Positions 1-7,156 are shown, numbered from the stretch's first letter. The stretch is 9,927 bases of DNA from an uncultured Bdellovibrio sp. (GCF_946478835.1 NZ_CAMLDV010000131.1:1-9927); one strand, 5' to 3'. The notes: generated by a model from the letters alone, not told the origin. Translations and numbers: made by a program.

Positions 1-692
1 AAGCCAGAAGATTGGCTGACGAAGGGCAGATTGATTCTTTAACAAATATAACTCGCCAGAAAATTTACCTCTATGCAAGTGTCAAAGACAGCGTCATTCA
101 TCCCTTAAATTCAGAGAAGCTAGAAGAGTTCTACAAAGTCTTCGCGAATCCATCACAAATCACAACAGAGAAAAGCATTGTTTCAGCTCACGGTTTTCCG
201 ACCCTCAGTTCAGGAAACCCTTGTCAGATGGGATTCCTTCCGTGGCTTTTAAAGTGCAACTTTGATCTTGCAGGAGAAATTTTAAAATCAGCTTATGAAT
301 CTTTGAACGAGCGTGGAAACTTTGAACCAAAGAACTTAATTAAGTTCTCACAAGGTGATTTCGGCGATGAGAAAACACCTCTTTATAAAGAGGGCTGGGT
401 GTACGTGCCCAGCGAATGTCAGCAAGGAATCCAATGCCGTTTGCATGTGGCTCTTCATGGTTGCCAGATGAATCCAGATTTTATTCAAGATAAGTTTGCG
501 ACTTTGGCAGGCTATAACGAGTGGGCAGAGACAAATCGTATTATCGTGCTTTATCCGCAATCAGCAAAGATTCCTAAGGACAATCCTTACGCCTGTTGGG
601 ACTGGTTTGGATTTACAGGGACTAACTATATGACAAAGTCAGGCTCGCAGATGAGTGCACTGAAAAACATGATTGAAAAAGCGATTCAATAA
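1..692 (+). CDS. phaZ: Exported short-chain PHA (PHB) depolymerase, type 2 catalytic domain; 5'-truncated by window edge
   Basis: The reading frame is open to the window edge (codons from base 3), so the TTG at 12 is an internal Leu codon, not a start. Family knowledge: type 2 PHB depolymerases have the order Ser, Asp, His, oxyanion His. The visible part fits the last three: Asp in YASVKDSVIHP (about residue 26 counted from base 12), His in SAHGFPT (residue 60) and the oxyanion motif LHGCQMN (residues 149-154), followed by AGYNEWAETN, VLYPQ and NPYACWDWFG, all typical of the family. The lipase-box Ser and the signal peptide lie outside the window. Several Cys residues (71, 82, 136, 142, 151, 195) suggest disulphides and a periplasmic or secreted enzyme. 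It would hydrolyse poly(3-hydroxybutyrate) to soluble hydroxybutyrate units, useful to a predator digesting prey storage granules (inference). It converges on the DUF4105 gene. Confidence 0.85.
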   Translation, partial: ARRLADEGQIDSLTNITRQKIYLYASVKDSVIHPLNSEKLEEFYKVFANPSQITTEKSIVSAHGFPTLSSGNPCQMGFLPWLLKCNFDLAGEILKSAYESLNERGNFEPKNLIKFSQGDFGDEKTPLYKEGWVYVPSECQQGIQCRLHVALHGCQMNPDFIQDKFATLAGYNEWAETNRIIVLYPQSAKIPKDNPYACWDWFGFTGTNYMTKSGSQMSALKNMIEKAIQ

Positions 693-705
693 ATTAAATC
701 GCTTT
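678..705. terminator. Bidirectional hairpin shared by two convergent genes, inside both coding ends
   Basis: AAAGCGATT (678-686) and AATCGCTTT (697-705) form a perfect 9-bp stem with a 10-nt loop. Both stop codons (TAA at 690-692 on +, TAA read from 694-696 on -) lie in the loop. Read on the minus strand the stem runs into five T residues; on the plus strand the T-run is only three. It is therefore a plausible terminator for the DUF4105 transcript and a weaker one for the depolymerase. Confidence 0.55.
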
Positions 706-2625
706 GATAAAGGACAATCCAAACTCGGTGTTCTTTTTGATTTGATCAAGCTCGCGTTGTTGCTCTGGAGAAATCAATTGCAACATCTGAGCTTCCGCCT
801 GACTGTACACCATGCCACCTTGAGATTGGCTTTGACGAGTGCGGTTTTCTAAAATTTCCCAATCGCTGCCTGAAGGAAGACCGTAACCTGGAGCTCCTGC
901 AAGGAAGGCTGCAGGTTGTGAGAACATATTGCTGATTTTAAGAATGCTTTCTGTCACTTCAACAACGTCCGATTTCTTATTATTCTTTTTTGCCGCCTTC
1001 ATGTCCTCAAGAACCCACTTCTGCAAAGTCGTGTGGATATTTGCGATCACAAAGCGGTGAGCCGCTGTTTCTAACATCAAGAGGGCCGCTGCGGATTTCA
1101 GACGGTCTTTCCCTGTCAAACGGCTAATGCCCTGATAAAGAGCGCTACGATCTTTTGCAGAGAGCTTTAAAAACTCCGTAAAGTTTTTGTAGGGGAGACG
1201 CAGTGTTTTTTGAATGACACCATAGCTCATGTCATAACGACTTCTGTAAGAGTCAAAAAGATAAGCGTCTTCAATAGCTTTCAAACGATTTCCAAACATC
1301 GAGTTGTTCGCCATTTTTCTGTTAACTAACTCTTTTTCAAGACCCATTGGAGTTTTGATTGAAGCGTAAATCAATCCAGGTCTCCACACAGAGGACTTTA
1401 AAAGATTCAAGCTTTCGGTGGCGCAGTTATTAGAAACAAAATAGTACTTACCGTCATAACTCCAGTGCGTTTCAATCGCGCGAGTCACAAACTGGGCAAT
1501 CTCCGTGCGAGTGAGATTCAACGGAATGCTCTTAATGTCGCGCATTTCTGTTTTATTGTATTCGTCAATCACTTGCGAAAGTGGAACGAAGAACAGGCGC
1601 GATGGATAAGATCCATTCAGGCCTTTTAAAGTGTTGATCTGAATTCCATTTACGAACGCGCGGTAAGAAAGAATGATGTGTTCATTCACGTCCTTCATGC
1701 ACTCAGGACCAACGACTTTTCTTTCTGGAGAGCAAATCACCAGACGGAACATCGAGTGTCCCCAGCCGCTCGACATGTCTTCACCTTCGTCGGCCAAGAA
1801 ATAATGAACTTGGTAAACGCGGCTTAAATCAATTTTTTTGACGGGATTTTCGTTCTCTTTGTAGTTCGGAACCACATAAGTCAACGGAGCATCACATTTC
1901 ACACCCGGAAACGGATCGTGTTGAAATTGTGACTTATAAAGACGCGCCAACGTCGGACGACGGCACGCGTACTCAGGATCAAGAAGAAAGTATTCCATGT
2001 TCACCGCGAAGAATTCTTCATGATCTGTCAGTTCATAGATGTCAGGGCTACGATGTTTCATCCAGCTTTCATCGTCTTTTTCAAAACCCGCAATTAACAA
2101 GAAATATGGATTTTGCGAAAAACTGCGGTTCATATTGATGTAAGCACGGCACTCTGGATCACTGCGATTGTTATTTCGGTTGTCGTCGCTGTTTTTGCAG
2201 TAATTGATTTGCGCGTATTCTTGTGAAGAATGCACGTCTTCATGGTCATAGGCGTGGGCCGTTTCGTGAAGGACAGCTGCGAGAATTTCTTTATAAAGAG
2301 TTTTGTGAGTTCTGTTGGTTGGAGTGGCTTTGGCTTCACCACGCATCACTTCGACAAGCACAGTTTTATCTAAATAAATACGACCGCGACGATAAAGCGC
2401 CATCGCATCTTTGTTTTTAGATTTAAGATCAGAAATTTCAACTTTAAGGTCTTTTTTAAGAGCCTGTTTAAGCTTCGCAGGAAGCAAACTTGAAGACTTC
2501 GTAAAAAGAGTTTGTAACGCGGGACGAGCCGCCGTCGGGATACTTTGGTCTGAGAGATCGTATCCAAAGGCAAAGGCCTGCACTGTCAAAAGAAGATTGA
2601 GCGAAAGTAGAGCTAATAATTTCAT
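694..2625 (-). CDS. Exported DUF4105 (Lnb N-terminal-like) protein with N-terminal HExxH zincin-like region
   Basis: 643 aa. Signal peptide MKLLALLSLNLLLTVQAFA, so periplasmic or outer-membrane side. Residues 30-240 carry a zinc-protease signature: HETAH at 120-124 in AAVLHETAHAYDHED, and a downstream acidic motif EEFFAVNMEYF (203-213) followed by DPEYACRRPTLARLY. This spacing recalls MtfA/anthrax-lethal-factor-type zincins (inference). Residues 270-430 match DUF4105: YQVHYFLADEG, GWGHSMFRL (His290), ILSYRAFVNG, and SNNCATESL (Cys401). The His-then-NC order resembles permuted NlpC/LRAT-type thiol enzymes, but catalysis is unproven. The C-terminus (430-643) is helical with no recognised domain. 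Start ATG at 2625 is supported by AAAGGAGT at 2631-2638. It lies 73 bp downstream of the DUF2388 gene on the same strand and probably shares its transcript. Substrate unknown; cell-wall or lipid processing is possible. Confidence 0.85.
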   Translation of the reverse strand: MKLLALLSLNLLLTVQAFAFGYDLSDQSIPTAARPALQTLFTKSSSLLPAKLKQALKKDLKVEISDLKSKNKDAMALYRRGRIYLDKTVLVEVMRGEAKATPTNRTHKTLYKEILAAVLHETAHAYDHEDVHSSQEYAQINYCKNSDDNRNNNRSDPECRAYINMNRSFSQNPYFLLIAGFEKDDESWMKHRSPDIYELTDHEEFFAVNMEYFLLDPEYACRRPTLARLYKSQFQHDPFPGVKCDAPLTYVVPNYKENENPVKKIDLSRVYQVHYFLADEGEDMSSGWGHSMFRLVICSPERKVVGPECMKDVNEHIILSYRAFVNGIQINTLKGLNGSYPSRLFFVPLSQVIDEYNKTEMRDIKSIPLNLTRTEIAQFVTRAIETHWSYDGKYYFVSNNCATESLNLLKSSVWRPGLIYASIKTPMGLEKELVNRKMANNSMFGNRLKAIEDAYLFDSYRSRYDMSYGVIQKTLRLPYKNFTEFLKLSAKDRSALYQGISRLTGKDRLKSAAALLMLETAAHRFVIANIHTTLQKWVLEDMKAAKKNNKKSDVVEVTESILKISNMFSQPAAFLAGAPGYGLPSGSDWEILENRTRQSQSQGGMVYSQAEAQMLQLISPEQQRELDQIKKNTEFGLSFIKAI

Positions 2626-2658
2626 AAAGAACTCCTTTCAGCGAGACAGTGAAGGAAG

Positions 2659-2689
2659 CGGCGGAGTTGAGAGAGGGGAAGCTCCGCCG
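2659..2689 (-). other. GC-rich intergenic hairpin (possible attenuator or mRNA-stability element)
   Basis: CGGCGGAG (2659-2666) pairs perfectly with CTCCGCCG (2682-2689), 8 bp, 15-nt loop, in the gap between the DUF2388 and DUF4105 genes. On the transcribed minus strand the stem is followed by CTTCCTTCACT, not a T-run, so a full intrinsic terminator is unlikely. It could lower expression of the downstream gene or protect the upstream mRNA. Confidence 0.4.
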
Positions 2690-2698
2690 AAATCCAAA

Positions 2699-3037
2699 TT
2701 ACATTCTTAAGATGCCTTGAGCGAGATCAAGATCAGAAGCTTGCAACGCCGGGTTTTCAGCGCGGATGGCTTCCAAAGCTTTTTGAAGAGCTGCACCACG
2801 GATCGTAGCGTCTGAAGCTACAAAAGTCGCAGCATCTTCTTTAGCCGCAAGAACGAGCTTATGAGTGTTGCCAGAGATAGCAGCCGAAGTGCCCGCTGTT
2901 CCCGCAGATGTCAAAAGAGGGATCGCTAAAATAGAGTCCACTGTGCTTGTGACAGAAGCAGAGTAAACTTGAGAGATTTCAGTTGCCTGAGCGATTGTAG
3001 AAGCGAGCAATAAACCAACGATAACTATTTTTTTCAT
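2699..3037 (-). CDS. Small exported DUF2388 family protein
   Basis: 112 aa with a clear signal peptide (MKKIVIVGLLLASTIAQA, cleavage before TEIS). The mature part ends in the family pattern: KLVLAAKEDAATFVASDATIRGAALQKALEAIR, then a Pro-containing turn and ALQASDLDLAQGILRM. This is the usual full length (about 100-110 aa) for DUF2388, best known from Pseudomonas. Function unknown; a small periplasmic protein without Cys or membrane segments after cleavage. ATG at 3037 has AAGGAGT at ideal distance (about 3041-3047 on the minus strand). It precedes the DUF4105 gene on the same strand; from memory these two families also neighbour each other in pseudomonads, which would suggest a shared process, but this needs a neighbourhood search. 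Confidence 0.85.
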   Translation of the reverse strand: MKKIVIVGLLLASTIAQATEISQVYSASVTSTVDSILAIPLLTSAGTAGTSAAISGNTHKLVLAAKEDAATFVASDATIRGAALQKALEAIRAENPALQASDLDLAQGILRM

Positions 3038-3121
3038 AGGGACTCCTTATGTTTGTTTAAATGACATTCAATTTAGGTTCGATGCCCTTTATTCATGATC
3101 TGTGCCGGGCAAAATTCTTGA

Positions 3122-3143
3122 AACACGCTGTTTTTAGCGTGTT
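3122..3143 (-). terminator. Candidate terminator downstream of the HNH nuclease gene
   Basis: AACACGCT (3122-3129) and AGCGTGTT (3136-3143) form a perfect 8-bp stem with a 6-nt loop, 73 bp past the nuclease stop codon. Read on the minus strand the stem ends in GTT and continues TCAAGAATTTTG, so the T-tract is broken and termination may be weak. The rest of 3038-3215 holds no convincing gene; the DUF2388 promoter must lie here but no clear -35/-10 pair stands out. Confidence 0.4.
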
Positions 3144-3215
3144 CAGATGTCTAGTAAATGGTCAGGTCCGCGAAATGTGCGCTTTGTTTAGAACTAGAAT
3201 AGGTCGGCTCGTTAA

Positions 3216-3839
3216 CTACCTGGCAGTTCGAAGGGTGTTTATATAATTTTGAGCTGCTTCGATTATTTGAGGATCGCCGTTTTTAAGGAAGATATAGTTT
3301 CTCATTATTAAATCCAGTCTTCGATCTAACTCAAAAATGTCGAAGAATCTTTGCCCCTCTGGAGATTTTGGAATAATGATGTCATTTAGAGATGGGGCTT
3401 GGGCATTTACATAGAAATGATCTGATATCTCATGTAGTCGAGGGTGATACATTGAGAAATTACAGTTGTCGTATCGATCATTATGCCACTTTATCGTGTC
3501 TGCAGCTTTTTTATAAGCGTTATTGCAGTTCCAACAGGCTAAAAGTAAATTTCGAGATGTAAACGTAAACTCCGGATAGCTGTCGACATTTTTGGGAGCA
3601 AAATGCTCAACTACAAATGAGTTATTTGCATCGATAAGTCCACAATATATACAAACGTTTCCGTGTATCTGGAGTAACTTCCGTTTAATTATATTTTTAA
3701 GTTCCGCTCTTTCGCTAAAAAGGCCCGTCCGGACACCAGTGGGACCGTCCCATGGGTCTTCTGGGGCTTGTTTTAGTGACTCGAACGCCACGAGTAGCTC
3801 ATCGAAAGTTAGCTCGATAGATTTATCAATTTTTAGCAT
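3216..3839 (-). CDS. ptuB: HNH endonuclease, Septu PtuB-like
   Basis: 207 aa from ATG at 3839. Central zinc-HNH fold: CxxC at 63-66 (NVCIYCG), the HNH core VEHFAPK (Glu78-His79), and a second CxxCN at 102-106 (LLACWNCNNAYKKA). The four Cys would bind structural zinc and His79 lies at the catalytic position. YHPRLHEISDHF (131-142) is a signature seen after the HNH core in PtuB and related ATPase-linked nucleases. N-terminal 1-55 is helical, likely the ATPase contact (inference). Start choice: a TTG at 3857 would add six residues but lacks a ribosome site; the ATG at 3839 has GAG about 9 nt upstream and overlaps the ATPase gene by 14 bp, implying translational coupling. In Septu the nuclease is held by PtuA and cuts nucleic acid when an invader is sensed. 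AT-rich like its partner. Confidence 0.8.
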   Translation of the reverse strand: MLKIDKSIELTFDELLVAFESLKQAPEDPWDGPTGVRTGLFSERAELKNIIKRKLLQIHGNVCIYCGLIDANNSFVVEHFAPKNVDSYPEFTFTSRNLLLACWNCNNAYKKAADTIKWHNDRYDNCNFSMYHPRLHEISDHFYVNAQAPSLNDIIIPKSPEGQRFFDIFELDRRLDLIMRNYIFLKNGDPQIIEAAQNYINTLRTAR

Positions 3840-5199
3840 CGAGTTCTCGTTTTGCAACGGAGATTAGATTTCTAAGAGGATCGGCTTCATCTGTTATGAA
3901 GCGTGAAAGTTTGGTTACACTTGCCTCAACGTCTTTCTTTGGAGGTTTTTGAAGAGAGGATTCTTTTGATAAGAAACGCAGAATAATTTCAACCTGTTTT
4001 TGGAGTTCGCTATTTCTCACCGTTGCAACGTCAAAAATATCGAAGAGAATCTTCTCGATAGGCCAGCCAAATGTTGCACCTCTATGAGATTCTGAGAAGC
4101 CTGTTTTTAATGAAACGATGGTTGAATCATTTGAGTTCAATGAGGAAATTAAGTAGGGTGAATGTGTCGCTACAATTAAGTGGCAGCCTGTTCTTTCTTT
4201 GATCAAAGCCCTGGCTTCTATTAAGAAATCGGCTTGCCATTTCGGATGGAGCGAGATCTCTGGCTCGTCAATTAAAATTAGTGTATCGTTCTTTGTTAAT
4301 GCGGCAATAGAAAATAACAATAAAAATCTCTTAAACTCTCCCGAACCCGCTTCTAATAAATCAAAAAGTGTTTCGTTCTGCCCCTGCTTTACAACTTGAA
4401 TTTGTGAAAACTCAATTATATTTAGATCTCGTAATGCTATTAAAAGAGGGAGGTCGTTTTTAAAGAAGCGATTGCCGTTTGTAGATAAGTTGTCTCCAAA
4501 TCTAATTTGTTGATTAATGGTAATAGAAGATACAATTTCATCTAATGAATTAATTTTTTCTAAAATATAATCTAAGAGGGCTGGGTGTCCTTTTAAGGCC
4601 GGCGTCACAATTTCAATGAGTTCCTGTCTATTTATGGGTGTTTCTTTCAGGGCAGCAGATTTTACTTTCTTGGAATCTGGTTTTTTGATTTTAAACTTAA
4701 AGTAAATTTCATTTTTGAAATTGCACAGTTCTAAAGCCTGAGCGATATGCTCGGTGGATTTTTCATCGATCCAATTAAGGGCAATATTTTCAAGAAGCCT
4801 TTCGTGTATTTTTCTGTTATTGCTCGTTTTGTGTCCTGTGCGAGGGCCAATATAAATGTAGGGTGCGCGGCTTTCATTTAATTGTGCTATCTTTGTTTCT
4901 AATTTTTGTAAGCGTTTTTTAGAATTCTCTTTGGGAAGAAAAAACTTGTCATTTATGCCTGTGCTGATAGCCAAAACTCTTGTTGGCTCTCCTATCATTG
5001 TTAAAGTTCTTAAATTTTTAATCAATCCTGTGGTCAATTTTTTACTAATGTCTGCGAGGATAGTGCTTTTTCCTGTTCCGTTATTTCCAATTAGAACAGT
5101 GAAATGATTCTGATTTTGTTCTGAATAAGTACTGGAAAGTTCTAACGTGGTATTGCTGAATTGAGGTAAGCCATATAAATGAATGTTTTTTATTTTCAT
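3826..5199 (-). CDS. ptuA: AAA/ABC-type ATPase, Septu PtuA-like
   Basis: 457 aa, soluble. Walker A GNNGTGKST at 38-46; a charged insertion at about 90-280 between the ATPase halves; ABC-like signature EAGSGEFKRFL at 283-293; Walker B LILIDEPEISLHP at 307-319 (Asp311, Glu312); H-loop VATHSP at 343-348 (His346). This is the overcoming-lysogenization-defect-like/AAA_21 plan used by PtuA. The C-terminal GWPIEKILFDIFDVATVRNSE (378-398, split here by wording only) region is also PtuA-like. Known of Septu: PtuA oligomerises, binds ATP and restrains PtuB until phage or plasmid entry. No Shine-Dalgarno sequence is visible before the ATG; a possible promoter TTGAAT (5225-5230), 17 bp, TTTTAT (5202-5207) would give a nearly leaderless mRNA. 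Base composition is far more AT-rich than neighbours (12 G/C of 60 at 4501-4560), pointing to acquisition by transfer. Other ATPase-HNH systems are the main alternative. Confidence 0.8.
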   Translation of the reverse strand: MKIKNIHLYGLPQFSNTTLELSSTYSEQNQNHFTVLIGNNGTGKSTILADISKKLTTGLIKNLRTLTMIGEPTRVLAISTGINDKFFLPKENSKKRLQKLETKIAQLNESRAPYIYIGPRTGHKTSNNRKIHERLLENIALNWIDEKSTEHIAQALELCNFKNEIYFKFKIKKPDSKKVKSAALKETPINRQELIEIVTPALKGHPALLDYILEKINSLDEIVSSITINQQIRFGDNLSTNGNRFFKNDLPLLIALRDLNIIEFSQIQVVKQGQNETLFDLLEAGSGEFKRFLLLFSIAALTKNDTLILIDEPEISLHPKWQADFLIEARALIKERTGCHLIVATHSPYLISSLNSNDSTIVSLKTGFSESHRGATFGWPIEKILFDIFDVATVRNSELQKQVEIILRFLSKESSLQKPPKKDVEASVTKLSRFITDEADPLRNLISVAKRELDAKN

Positions 5200-5246
5200 A
5201 AATAAAAAGTAGATTATTTTTCGAATTCAATGAAGATTGATTTTCT

Positions 5247-6014
5247 CTAATTAGGAGAAAGGTCTAGATACTGCTCAAGCCAAATATTTCCCCAATCTTC
5301 AGTTCGTAAGAGGGGAATATGGGCCTTCATAAGTCGGTACTCTGTCGTACTATGAGGATGTTTGTAGCGCGCCCATCGTGCCGAACTAATGCTAAGTTTT
5401 AGCGACGGAAGCGACTGCAGAAGCTCTGCCGAAGTGCTCGTGGCACTGCCGTGGTGGCCTAAAATCAGAACCCGACTTTGTCGTATCCAAGAAAGACGTC
5501 GCCAGATTTTTTCCTGAGTCGAAGGGGAGTCGCCAGGCAAAAGAATGTTTTTATATAAAACGACACGGCTTTGCTCATTGGATTTTTTATTTTTTAGCGG
5601 AGTCCAAACATCGACTCTCGCCTGCAGAGCGAAGGGTCGCAAGTCTAAAGCTTCTTCGCAAGAACGAAAACTTTTTAAAAGTTTCATTTTCCGTGCGCTC
5701 GACGTCCCGAGCGGAGGAAGAAAAATACAGAGATCTTTCAACTGAGAACGAATCGGATTTTTTGATAGAGCTCCAATATGGTCCCAATCCCAGTGACTCA
5801 AAGAAACGATGTTTTTCTTAGTAGCACATGAACGAAGAATTTTTCCCCACGGAAAAAACTCTCCACCCATATCAAAGTGAATACAGCTTGACGGAGAAAC
5901 CGCCGTAACCCACTGACCTTGTCCCACGTTCCAAATGACCACGAAGGAGTGCGCCGAAAGATCGGTTAGCAGGCTTGCGCTCAAAGTAATAACAAGAAAA
6001 ACAAAATACTTCAT
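5247..6014 (-). CDS. ComEC C-terminal metallo-beta-lactamase-fold protein (separate gene)
   Basis: 255 aa from ATG at 6014, preferred over an upstream in-frame start at 6089 because it begins a signal peptide or membrane anchor (MKYFVFLVITLSASLLTDLSA), overlaps the preceding stop as ATGA, and has AAGGGAAAG upstream. The fold follows the C-terminal domain of ComEC/Rec2: NVGQGQ at 29-34, metal motif SHWDWDHIGAL at 73-83 (His74, Asp76, Asp78, His79), LLPGDSP at 158-164, GHHGS at 186-190, KHPHS at 218-222 and RTEDWGNIWL at 237-246. In ComEC this domain is thought to degrade the non-transported DNA strand outside the inner membrane. Metal ligands look intact, so activity is plausible. The usual DVGQGD reads NVGQGQ. 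The Septu ATPase gene starts 47 bp downstream. Confidence 0.85.
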   Translation of the reverse strand: MKYFVFLVITLSASLLTDLSAHSFVVIWNVGQGQWVTAVSPSSCIHFDMGGEFFPWGKILRSCATKKNIVSLSHWDWDHIGALSKNPIRSQLKDLCIFLPPLGTSSARKMKLLKSFRSCEEALDLRPFALQARVDVWTPLKNKKSNEQSRVVLYKNILLPGDSPSTQEKIWRRLSWIRQSRVLILGHHGSATSTSAELLQSLPSLKLSISSARWARYKHPHSTTEYRLMKAHIPLLRTEDWGNIWLEQYLDLSPN

Positions 6015-6913
6015 GGTGCATCTTTCCCTTGCCACAAATGCAAACGGAGAAAGTGCATCACACAATGCCAACCTAAAATCCAAGTCCATAGCAATCCCAC
6101 CGATGGCAAGGGACGCTTGTGAATTTCAATGGGTTCGGCCAGAACCACAAGGGTTTCGCTAAACACTGTCATGACTTTTTCAAACAAAACTAAAAACGGA
6201 GACGACATCGCTGCCAAGAAACTTAATGGCAACAAAATATAAGAAACCACCGGCGCCAAAAATAAATTATAGAGAATGCTCAAAGGGTGAAGACTTCCCA
6301 ATCCCCAAAGAGGCGCACTCATAAAAAAGAAAATCGCCACTTGCGAGAAAACAGTGCGCGCCAAGGTGTTTCTGATTCGCAGTGCCGAGGAAGTAGAAAG
6401 AGCCAAAGCCGCGCACCAGCTCATTTGCAAAGACAATGAGTTCCACCACCCAGGAAACAGAATCAACGTCGTAAAACCCGCTGCAAGAACAGTAAAGTCA
6501 GCGGGCAGGTGAAGGTGTCTTCGTCGAAAAACTTCCCGTAAACCCAGCCCTAGGAATGCTCGCGCAGCGGGCGCTTGCCAACCTGAAACCAAAGAGTACG
6601 AACCCAAAAAAAGAAATCTTACAATGACTGGAATTTTGAAAATGCTTAGAAGTTCATCAAGCAAAATGAGGTGAGAACCTGAGATCACGAAGATGTGAAT
6701 CAAAGAAGTTTTGCTAAGATTTTCTTTCAACTCTGCATCTGTGATTTTTTCGCCACAAACAAGAGATGCTAACGAAGTGTGATGTTCAAAATTCGTTGGC
6801 AGAATCTGTACACATTTTTGTCGGAAAGTAGAGGCAAGTGCTGATGTGTTTGTAAGCAAAGAAGTAGGAAGTGGTGTGCTTAAGCTCAAAGCAAGAACTA
6901 GTAGAATAATCAT
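6011..6913 (-). CDS. comEC: ComEC/Rec2 membrane channel (Competence domain only)
   Basis: 300 aa from ATG at 6913 (a GTG at 6925 would add four residues; neither has a strong ribosome site, GAGA lies before the ATG). Highly hydrophobic, about seven membrane segments. Diagnostic Competence-domain motifs: SLIHIFVISGSHLILL (70-85, matching the family's HLLAISGLH), GWQAPAARAFLGLGL (111-125), WWNSLSLQMSW (156-166), and SILYNLFLAPVVSYILLPL (212-230), the family's conserved N-xx-A-P helix. Role: passes single-stranded DNA through the inner membrane during natural transformation. Typical ComEC is about 750 aa with an N-terminal OB domain (DUF4131), this channel and a lactamase-fold domain; here the OB domain is not recognisable (only about 60 residues, with two Cys, precede the channel) and the lactamase part is the next gene. 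No frameshift is needed to explain the split. Confidence 0.85.
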   Translation of the reverse strand: MIILLVLALSLSTPLPTSLLTNTSALASTFRQKCVQILPTNFEHHTSLASLVCGEKITDAELKENLSKTSLIHIFVISGSHLILLDELLSIFKIPVIVRFLFLGSYSLVSGWQAPAARAFLGLGLREVFRRRHLHLPADFTVLAAGFTTLILFPGWWNSLSLQMSWCAALALSTSSALRIRNTLARTVFSQVAIFFFMSAPLWGLGSLHPLSILYNLFLAPVVSYILLPLSFLAAMSSPFLVLFEKVMTVFSETLVVLAEPIEIHKRPLPSVGLLWTWILGWHCVMHFLRLHLWQGKDAP

Positions 6914-7106
6914 AGTTCTCAGCACTTAGCAAATTTCATAACGCATGCGATTTCTAAAATAATCTGTCATTGAGTCCGCGCGTCTCCTGAGGTCGGATTT
7001 TAAGATCTGACATTTGCTCGCTCAATTACACGGCATTAATGTATTAATCTTTAATCATTTCATGTGGTTATCTTGTGCGTAAGTTCTGTGCAAATCGCTG
7101 AAACCC

Positions 7107-7136
7107 TTGAAAAACAACAGGTCCAAGGTCTAGCAT
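7107..7136 (+). promoter_or_regulatory. Candidate promoter of the TPR-LysM operon
   Basis: TTGAAA (7107-7112), 18-bp spacer, TAGCAT (7131-7136), roughly 90 bp before the TPR start codon. Match to the sigma-70 consensus is fair in the -35 and modest in the -10; an overlapping TACAAT (7137-7142) is a better -10 but lacks a spaced -35. Confidence 0.3.
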
Positions 7137-7156
7137 TACAATAACTCAACATTTTA

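Larger units (their letters stand above)
3216..5199 (-). other. Two-gene Septu-type defence cassette
   Basis: ATPase gene first, overlapping HNH nuclease gene second, both AT-rich, between DUF2388 and the comEC genes. The gene order and domain content match Septu type I. No reverse transcriptase or retron-like RNA is present, so this is not a retron-Septu. No transposase, integrase, tRNA or flanking direct repeat was found that would explain how it arrived. Confidence 0.7.

Noticed and set aside
3144..3215. Possible attachment site or tRNA fragment at the cassette border
   Set aside because: GTTCGAA-like bases near 3226 do not fold into a tRNA arm and no direct repeat was found at the other border near 5200-5246.
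3061..3246. 61-codon plus-strand ORF
   Set aside because: No ribosome site, overlaps the nuclease 3' end and a hairpin, and its composition looks random.
3216..5199. Retron-type Septu
   Set aside because: No reverse transcriptase and no msr/msd-like RNA region adjacent to the pair.
5242..5260. 6-bp inverted repeat TTTCTC/GAGAAA at the end of the lactamase-fold gene
   Set aside because: Short, AT-rich, no T-run on the minus strand; not counted as a terminator.
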